DNA from: Nematopogon swammerdamellus
Taxonomy: Eukaryota; Arthropoda; Insecta; Lepidoptera; Adelidae
Assembly (NCBI GenBank): GCA_946902875.1
Contig: OX336340.1
Coordinates: forward strand, 17,561,566 to 17,625,565
Direction: 5' to 3'
Length of the DNA stretch: 64,000 nucleotides
This document shows, in pieces, positions 55,256 through 64,000 of the stretch (position 1 is its first letter; each line of letters begins with the position of its first letter). A program made the position numbers and the translations under genes. The notes below the pieces were generated by a model that had not been told where the DNA came from, did not search any database, and saw only the letters and a program-made list of their open reading frames with translations.

Positions 55256-58200
55256 ATGACGTCGACGGACACGTATCAGCTGAAATGGCACTCGCACAGT
55301 TCGCACCTCAACGGCTCGGTGGCGGGGCTGCTGCGGTCGGAGCGGTTCACGGACGTGGTGCTGTGCACGATGGATGGCTCGCAGATACCGGCGCACAAGT
55401 TCATCCTGAGTTCGTGCTCGGTGTATCTGAGCACATTGCTCGAGGGACAGCGCTCGGCGACGCGCGCCGCTGGCCTGCTCTATGTCGTGCTGCCGAGCGA
55501 AATCTCCACTCGCGCGCTCAAGATCCTCGTCGAGTACATGTATAAGGGTAAGTACGAATATACTTGCTCACATAATATTTTTATATGATTCTGATATAAA
55601 TATATATTTACTTATAAACAAAAATAAATAATAAAGAACACACTCATTTTATGACAAACAACTACTCATGCAAGCATATTCTTGTATGGAAGTATAATTG
55701 GAGTAGAAATGGAAGAGCATTCGCCGCTGTCTGGAGGTGAAGAGAAAAAAAAATTTTTTTCGACATCTGCGGAACATGGAATATTAGGGTGGGTGAATGT
55801 GTGAGTTTCTTCACGAATATTCCCGATACAACTGCTTGTCAATGCATTGTGTGATCAATTATTGTTGATAAAAAAATTATATGATATCAAAACCAGCAAA
55901 GTGCGAGTCGGACTCGCGCACTGAGGGTTCCGTATCACCACATAATTGACCGGTTTTATTATCTGTTTTACTTTAGGGTTTGCACTATAATTACCTATTA
56001 CAATTCAAAAGATACAGCCCTACAGACTTCAATTGAAAATGCGCAGGTGAGACGACAGTCTCCAACGAGGTGCTGGACACGGTGCTGAAGGCGGGCGAGG
56101 TGCTCAAGATCCGCGGGCTCTGGCGTCAGACAGACGAGGGCTCCGCCGATGCGGTCGAGAAGACTCCCACAGCCACGCCCACTCCTGCAGCCGTCCCCGC
56201 TACTAACCTCAACTCTCAGAAGAAACCCGACGACATGGCCGTTATACCAAAGATCACCGTTAAGAAAGACGACAAGCTCCTCAAAACATTCGCTCCGATG
56301 CAGCCTCAAAACATGAACAGGCCGATGTTTATAGGTCCTCCGAAGCTTGTGTTTATAAAAACGACAGAGGCGAACTCGGGATTGAGGCCGATAGCTCCGA
56401 AGGGTCAGACTATTCTGGTGACTCCGGACATGAGCAGGGCACAGCCGACACCCGAGCCGGCGGAGAAGCAGGACAGCTCTACGTCGACTAGCGAGAAGCC
56501 CGACCCGAAGGCTAAGGAGAGCGAGGGCACTCCGCCGCGTGTGTTGCGCCGCAATACCGAACGAAAGTACGGAAAGCGAGCCAAGGTGGACAAGCCGACT
56601 GAAACCGAGGAGAAACCCGAAGAGGAGGCCGCTGAGAAACCCAAAAAAGGTATTTTTTGTTATTAATTTGAATCTATAAGGTAAAAATTAAAAATAAGGT
56701 ATACACTACAGTAATTACTAATCCGGCACTTCAGTGCATTGGCATGTCCAGTAGTCCGGCACCCTACGTCACCGCTCCCTCCATCCGAGCCTCCACCGTA
56801 AGAAAAAAGAAATCTTTTTTTTTTTTTCAGAAAATAAAAAAAGATATGAACATTTATAGTAAATTTAGCATGCTTATAATCGTTACAACATTGTCTAAAA
56901 AGTTACTTATAACATATAGTACCTGACTTTTGTTTTGTTACGATTTCACACACATGCGAATGGATAAAATCTCCAATACATTCACATTAGAAATGTTGTA
57001 TTCTTTCGAATGTACATACAAACACCATAAAAAAGATGAGACAAATATGAAAATTGGCATAATACGTTTGAATGAAGGAATAAACTGGAGATGCTTTTAA
57101 ATTATAAACTCCTCAATTTATGTAGTCTGTTTTCTGTTTATAAATGTTCGCCCTTGAATATTTGGCTACAGGGTCGGGAGCGGACGCGGCCGCGGATGAG
57201 GCGGAGCTGGACCCGAAGGTGAAGCTGGAGCCGGAGTGGGACGACAGCAGCATCGAGGAGGAGGAGCGCAGCATCGCGGAGATGTTCCACACAGAGATGA
57301 ACATTAAGGCCGAGCCCGATGAAGACGTGGACGAGGACCTGGTCAGTGCTACCTTCAGCCATGTTGTGCGAGAGTAGCTGACATGGCGACTTAGCAAATA
57401 GGCAATTTACTGGAGTTTCAGAGTAAATTTCAGGCGGCGGGTGGCCGAGTGGTCTAGGCGTCAGTTTCTCTTGCGAGAGATCCGAGGTTCGAATCCAACC
57501 GGCGTGAACCAATTTTTTTCTGATTTGAACAATTTACGTGCATACATTCACCCACTGTTCCATGGTTCAGATTCCATGTAAAACTTGTGGTCCACCTGGT
57601 TGCCTGGAGGAAATTGCCACACATTAAGTGGCATAAAGTGTATTAATATTATTAAATTGGAATGCTTAATTAATGGCATGCCATAATGTGAATTATTGTG
57701 CTGTCTAAGAAAATATGGTCACCAGATGGATTTTTATAAATTACATTAAATTTAATACCTACTTATAAAATATGGCACCCTAAAACCACCAATGGGTAGC
57801 ACTGACTCCCAAATGGTACACAAAAGGTTAACTGCGTGTAATATCCTGTGTTGAACAGATCTACAGCCCGCTGACGTGCGAGCTATGCGCGGAGGTGTTC
57901 ACAGTGCCGGCTGCATGGGTGCGGCATATTGAGGGGCACGCCCTCACCACCACGCACCACACCCGCAAGCGCAAGCTGCGATCCGCTGTGAGTGTACCAG
58001 CCTTGCATCTGGAGTGCACAATAATTCTAATCCACAATCGCGTAGATCTACCGCACAAGCGTACCAATCCCTTCTGGACAGTCTGCATTTTAATTTGCAA
58101 AACTGTTTTGGCAGGTACAAATGTCGAACGTAAAAATAATGGTGCCAGCAAATTTTCGTATGTTTCGTTTAATTTGAATAAAAAAAAAATTTTTTATACG

Positions 58201-61200
58201 TGCTTGTAGGTAATCCTACCCCGGCCGTAGACAATGTCTAAACATTTTTTTCCATTGTAGTAGCTTTTGGAAAATTTATTTTTGCTTAATTGTTTTCATT
58301 CACAAAATAATTAGTGCTATTAACAGGAAATATCAATAATGAATGCTTAAAAACAGTCTTGGTTATAGATATTTACAGAATTAGTTTACAGAATTTATAA
58401 AAACAGGAATGCAATGCATTTCCTTAAAATTTAAATTCCCATCTATTAGGCACGTGTGACACAGTGCTGCGTTGAATCATGGCACTGAAGCATTAAACCT
58501 GCCCGACATACACCAGAGTAGATATGTAATGCAGGCGGAGCGTTGTGCTACTGTGTTCCGCACCCCATGAAGGTGTGGAACTAAGCTTGCGATGGCTTCA
58601 CCGAACATATCCGGGCCCATCTGCAGTAGAGGAGGGTGTTAATCGAGGTCGGGACTAGCGAGTGGCCACTCTGTGCCCGACAGTACTATCGTACGTGCCC
58701 GGCACTACTGCAGTCGGGCAAGGTGCATTGCATTAAAATTATGTTCAGTAGAGTTGATTTCGGATCTGTAAAGGAGTACAGAAAAGCACCAGATTGACAA
58801 CTGTCAGATACTTGCCGATGCTTTGTCTCGTGCATGACTGGCACGCGGTCTCGGTGTCTTTTGAAGAAAGTCTATTGTTGATCCAAACATTTATTGGCAG
58901 AGTGACGACACGGAGGAGACTATGGCGCTGTTGAGATGCGATCTGTGCCAGAAACACTTCCCCAATCCGGCCGAGTGGGTGCGCCACATACAGAGCACCC
59001 ACACTGAAGTCGGTACGTGTCCACGTTATGTTGTCTTTATTTACATTTGTGTATAGTTCTAGAATACATATAATAAATAGCTATAGTGATTGACTGTTTA
59101 GAGATTAAATGTAATTCAACATATTATTACTCTGAGGCAGCGGTTCCCAAATAGTGGTACACGTACCCCCGGAGGTACGCAGGCTCAAGAGCAGGGGTAC
59201 GTGTGAGCGCACTTAATGACCATGTTTACATCTATAAATCTTAAGTAAAGAGAAAGGGGCCCACTTAGTGAAAAGTACCTCCACTGATGAATGTTTGAAT
59301 TAACTGATACGATGGATAAACTAGATTATTTATTACTTATGTAATTGTTTTAGTTGTACCATTTACTTAGGGGTTCTTGGGTCTCAGAAAATCGCTAAGG
59401 GGTACCGATTAAAATATAAATTGAGAACCGCTGCTCTAAGGTTAGTCTGTTTTCAGTTTCTAGTTCAATTTCAGTTTAGGCATATTCATTCAAAGTTCAA
59501 TGAGTCATATGATAATTAATTATTTACAGTTAATCTATATATGTATATAAACAGGGCAAAGAATAATTAAAAAAAAAAAATATTATTTTCTGTAAAGTCA
59601 ATCATCAAATGTGTTAGACTATATTATGTCTAATTACTGTTTATTTAGATGATATTTGACCTAAATGATATGTTAAAGACTCTAAAATGTGATCGAGTTC
59701 TGAAATTTGGTGTACCTACTAAGATTTCAATTTTCATCTCTAGGATTATTTTATATTGTTTGAAATTTGTTTATGTAAATCAAAGTTCAGAACACAGCAA
59801 CAAACATAGCTGAATTATGATTATTGTAACAACTTGGCTGATTCTCGACAAGAAAATTAAATTAATTATTAATCAAACTCTAATTTGACTTTGCAAGTGA
59901 CATTTCTGTATGCGTAGATTTTTTATTGTTAAACATTATTTAATTGTTTTTAATTTTTCTTTTTGACACCATTTATTATTTTTTTTTAGTGCATTTATTT
60001 TTCCAATTAGTTTTTGCTTACACACCGAATATTTTATTTTATTTATATAACAAGATCATTTTAACATTTTCTGCAGTATATTGCTCAAAAATGTTCTTTA
60101 TTTTTATTACTATTAATTTTGCTTTAACACAAAGTACAGTTCTGATATTGACACCATGATCACATTTCAGTTATGTTTTCCAATAGTACATGTCTGAAAA
60201 AAAAAATTATGTATGTTTAGCCTGTGTGATATTGCTTTGTTAGTGTCTTACAACACGAGAAATATCTCACTTTGCAAGCAAATTTAATTTTTTATCGTGA
60301 AATAATTACTCGCTCACTTAGCAGAAATCTTTTATGAATTTAAATGTCAAAAAAGGACACAAAAAAAGCAATAGCAAAATTTTATATAACGATTGTGGAA
60401 AATGTATGAACAGAAATCTAAATGAAATTTAATTGGTGTCTAGAATTGGCCATGTCAAACAACAGTGCCCCACCAAAACGTCACAATCGTTTCACAGAGG
60501 GCGTGCAAAACAAGACGTGCTCTCACTGCAAGAAACTATTCCCCTCGCACGCCTCCATGCTCATTCACATGCGTACGCACACCGGTAAGAATAACTCTTC
60601 TTATACGTTCTCCTCTCTTTAACACTTGTAAGGGAAGATAAAGATAAAATGCTTTACTTATTTGACCAATGAATTGCGGCGTTGTGGTTTAATCAACTCA
60701 AGAGTTGTCCTCGTGTGGACACGTGTATGATGAGTTAAGTCACAGAATTCAGATTTAATCGAACCATTTGACAAGTTAACTTCCTACTTGTCTAGCTAAA
60801 ATATCTACGAAACCATGGACTGATTATAGTCTATGTGCAGAGAACCTTACAGAACAAGAGCCCTAATGCCTACCTACACATTGGCCCAAAAAGGCAAACA
60901 TTTCAATTTCATCTCCCTTTAATTGCTTCGTTAGAGTGAGATAAAACTAAAATGTTTACCTTTTTTGGGCCAATGTGCAGTGCAGGCATGATAGAGGAAA
61001 TGTGTTTCAGGCGAGCGTCCGTTTGTGTGCGGTCTGTGCAATAAGGGCTTCAACGTGAAGTCGAACCTACTGCGCCACCTGCGTACACTGCACGACCAGA
61101 TCATCAGCCCCGAGCAGGTGGACGAGGACGGCAACTCAACGGACGACGCGGCGCCCGCCCCCTCCACCTCGGCCGCGGACCGGCCCGCCGTCAAGGCGGA

Positions 61201-61207
61201 GTCCTGA
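55256..61207 (+). CDS. BTB/POZ protein with four C2H2 zinc fingers, seven coding exons
   Basis: Exons: 55256-55547, 56047-56649, 57172-57341, 57859-57987, 58901-59012, 60444-60584, 61011-61207; 547 residues to the first stop. Residues about 1-125 are a TTK-type BTB domain (YQLKWHSHSSHLN, FTDVVLCTMDG, PAHKFILSSCSVYL, LVEYMYKGETTVSNEVLDTV) for dimerisation and partner binding. A Pro/Thr/Lys-rich linker with a KR-rich segment (RRNTERKYGKRAK) follows, then an acidic exon. Zinc fingers: 362-382, 411-432, 461-481, 489-510, each in its own exon, the last two joined by a THTGERPF linker. SUMO-type motifs VKLE (315-318), IKAE (343-346) and VKAE (543-546). Likely a nuclear DNA-binding regulator; I cannot name the orthologue. 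The frame continues open for 59 codons after the TGA. Confidence 0.92.
55885..56025 (+). repeat. GGAACCC-type repeat fragment in BTB-gene intron 1
   Basis: AAAGTGCGAGTCGGACTCGC then GAGGGTTCCGTATCACCACA, close to the downstream exon acceptor at 56046. Confidence 0.5.
57434..57622 (+). mobile_element. variant group-A SINE in BTB-gene intron 3
   Basis: Head GGCGGCGGGTGGCCGAGTGG, B box GGTTCGAATCC, then the variant body (CACCCACTGTTCCATGGTTC, GGTCCACCTGGTTGCC, GGAGGAAATTGCC) also seen at 16757-16880. No A tail. Confidence 0.78.
58566..58700 (+). repeat. interspersed repeat family H in BTB-gene intron 4
   Basis: Matches 31930-32060 over GCTTGCGATGGCTTCACCGA, CATATCCGGGCCCAT and GGTCGGGACTAGCGAGTGG. 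Confidence 0.65.
59138..59433. mobile_element. 296-bp hAT-like MITE in BTB-gene intron 5
   Basis: Ends CAGCGGTTC(C/T)CA in inverted orientation with flanks CTCTGAGG (59130-59137) and CTCTAAGG (59434-59441), an 8-bp duplication with one substitution. CAG(C/T)GGTTC is a familiar hAT terminus. No transposase. Confidence 0.8.
60860..60997. repeat. imperfect inverted repeat in the last BTB-gene intron
   Basis: CATTGGCCCAAAAAGGCAAA (about 60879-60898) and its inverse (about 60953-60976) with weaker extension outward (TGCCTACC / GGCATGAT). The right arm ends only about 14 bp before the splice acceptor at 61010. Confidence 0.65.
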
Positions 61208-61387
61208 GATGAGGGGAAGGTGGGCAGGCGCGGTCCTCGCAGGACCGTCTACATGAGCGCCATGATGGAAGCTAACAGAAAGGCGAATGAGAAGAAGAAG
61301 ACAGCGGCTCCGCCCCGCAAGCAGAGCTACTCTCTCTTCCTCAAACAACGCGCCCTGCTCTTCTCTAACAAGAAGTGGAAGCAGTGA
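61205..61387 (+). other. in-frame 59-codon extension after the TGA of the BTB gene
   Basis: From 61208 the frame of the last exon stays open for 59 codons to TGA at 61385-61387. The product would start DEGKVGRRGPRRTVYMSAMM and end LKQRALLFSNKKWKQ. It is Lys/Arg-rich with GC-favouring third positions as in the preceding exon, unlike the AT-rich 3' UTR that begins after 61387. It is either readthrough coding sequence or part of the true C-terminus lost through a recent or erroneous stop. Full product 607 residues if a residue is inserted at the TGA. Confidence 0.6.
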
Positions 61388-62570
61388 ATATCCTTAGGAT
61401 AGTCATTTTCTGTGTACTTCTATATCCTGCCCACCTTCCTTCAAATTGATTTAGGTTTAAGATTGTGCTTAATTTTGTTTATCACCTGCGCACCGACAGT
61501 GACGAGACCGTGTAACTCGAGGAGTTTATATTGATGATGATGGAAGCGGACTAATCAGGGAGTAGTGTTCTGTGTTAGTCAGTTTTCTTTCTCGTCGATT
61601 ACACGCACAGTTTGTCGTGCTGGTTCTGATGGATGACGTCGTATAGTTAATAAGTGTACAATTTAAATGCCATTGATTTCTAGTCGGCAAAAGCGATGCT
61701 ATAATTTTATTTTGCTTAGAATATGTGATTTAATTTTTTTTTAATATAATTGATTATTGAATGCCATAATTCCACTAAGTCAGTGTAGTGTATAATTTCA
61801 GTACAAAGACTATTTTAATTAGTTTTATGTTATGTTCCAAATGTAGTTGTAAGATTTTGTCCTAAAATATTATTTTTACATGCCATTTGAAATGTGTAAT
61901 GTGTATATTTTTGATTTTATGATTTGAAATTTAAATTGTATTATTTATTTTAGCGGGAGAAGAGCTCCTTAATTTATTTCTTTTCTAATTTGTCAAAGAC
62001 TTTGAACGTATTTGCTGCTCGCACACTAGACGATATCGGCACGGCGTCAGTCGTATGTGGAGACAAAAATGTATAAAATCTGTGACGTTACCGTCGCCGA
62101 CTGTTACCATTGTCGTGTCGCTATCGTGTAGTGTGCAAGCGGCCATTGAAAGAATTTATTTTGTGTAGAATTAATTAAAAATTACATTGATCTCAAAATA
62201 ATAAGTTGTATTTGTAACATCCGACGAAATAGCACATGTCTGTTTAATGTACAATATTAATAAACAAAAAATTTTATTAAACCAAAGTTGAGCAAATCTA
62301 GTCTTAAAACTACATATTATTACTTTTGCATGTGCAGATGTGTCTAAGGACTGGTTCTGATACAGAATGAGATTAAAACTGCACAGATTCATATACTTAG
62401 TGCCATCCCAACGTGTCCACATCTGTGTACTTGCGTATTAGATACATATTTGCAAAAGTCTGCAATAGTCAAGTTAATTTTCCAAAGAAGTTCAACTTTT
62501 ATAAAGTCAGCATGTATACCTATGGGTATTTTAAAATTTTAATTATAAGGCTAAATTTAATAAATATTTC
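61388..62570 (+). other. 3' UTR and flank of the BTB gene
   Basis: AT-rich, no repeat recognised. Candidate AATAAA signals at 62259-62264 and 62559-62564. A long 3' UTR is usual for insect transcription factors. Confidence 0.45.
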
Positions 62571-62864
62571 TCACAAGTGATTTTGTGTTTATTACTTCCA
62601 ATCTTGAATATGATAGATAACGAACTGTAAGAGTGCGACCGCACTGGGCGTTACTACACTGCGGCAGCGTGCATCAAAGTAAGGATGTCAAGACACACAA
62701 GAGGTGGCCATGTTCCTAAATATGTCTTGCTTCAGTAGCACATGTGAAATGTGCCTATATGAAAAGTCAATGTAAAATTTTTACATGTGCAAAGATGGAA
62801 TTACTCGGGAGGGCATGCTCAACCTATAATAAAAGTAATAAGAACACAAGGTAAATATTAAATT

Positions 62865-62870
62865 TTTATT
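62865..62870 (-). terminator. candidate PCNA poly(A) signal
   Basis: AATAAA on the - strand about 210 bp after the PCNA stop codon, giving a short 3' UTR. It lies about 300 bp from the last candidate poly(A) signal of the convergent BTB gene. Confidence 0.55.
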
Positions 62871-63077
62871 TACTCATACTAGTACAAAATATCACTGATA
62901 CATACCTGACTGACATTACATGAGCACATAACACAGTTTGAACAGAAATTTTGCAGAGCTTAAAAATGTTTTTGCCGCTAATGAAGACATGAAATTTGAA
63001 AGAAAAAAATATACGAATGAGCCATAAAGAGTGAGAAAGAGCGATATGGATGGACAACGGATAACTTCTAAACACAT

Positions 63078-64000
<923 letters not shown>

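Noticed and set aside
61118..61242. Intron that would remove the TGA of the BTB gene (donor CAG/GTGGAC, acceptor CTCGCAG/GA)
   Set aside because: The donor is weak and the join puts the downstream sequence out of frame; other AG sites lack a pyrimidine tract.

Overview
The window reads as nuclear DNA of an insect, most probably a moth or butterfly. It is AT-rich, its genes have short exons with GT-AG introns, and the space between genes is packed with tRNA-related SINEs, LINE 3' ends and small inverted-repeat DNA transposons, many of them nested. The lepidopteran assignment is an inference from this repeat style and from the insect-like proteins.

Layout. From 1 to about 29.9 kb I recognise no complete gene. 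This part is a repeat landscape: two SINE groups, LINE fragments, hAT-like MITEs with 8-bp target duplications, a foldback-like element of inverted 68-bp repeats (17.76-19.20 kb) and palindromic repeats. One isolated candidate first exon lies at 22.87-22.94 kb. From 30.1 to 35.05 kb on the + strand is a five-exon NSMCE2 (Nse2 SUMO ligase of the SMC5/6 complex). About 35.1-39.8 kb is AT-rich with nothing recognised. From 40.6 to 47.3 kb on the - strand is a seven-exon RAP1GDS1/vimar armadillo-repeat GEF. From 47.6 to 54 kb the sequence is again repeats, including two well-bounded inverted-repeat elements and a 100-bp-arm hairpin. From 55.26 to 61.2 kb on the + strand is a seven-exon BTB/POZ protein with four C2H2 zinc fingers. 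Convergent to it, the last two exons of PCNA (- strand) begin at 63.08 kb and run out of the right edge.

The four genes are separate housekeeping or regulatory genes; I see no sign that they act as one system. NSMCE2 and PCNA both serve genome maintenance, and the BTB protein carries three canonical SUMO-acceptor motifs, but proximity alone proves no link.

The most notable observation is at the end of the BTB zinc-finger gene. Its TGA stop (61205-61207) is followed in the same frame by 59 open codons with coding-like, Lys/Arg-rich composition, ending at a second TGA (61385-61387). This suggests stop-codon readthrough or a recently created or erroneous stop. Further points of interest are a 2-kb hAT-like element whose right end lies about 200 bp before the NSMCE2 start codon, a 55-bp micro-MITE with perfect 8-bp target duplication, and a SINE head that combines a tRNA-like A box with a 5S-rRNA-like segment.
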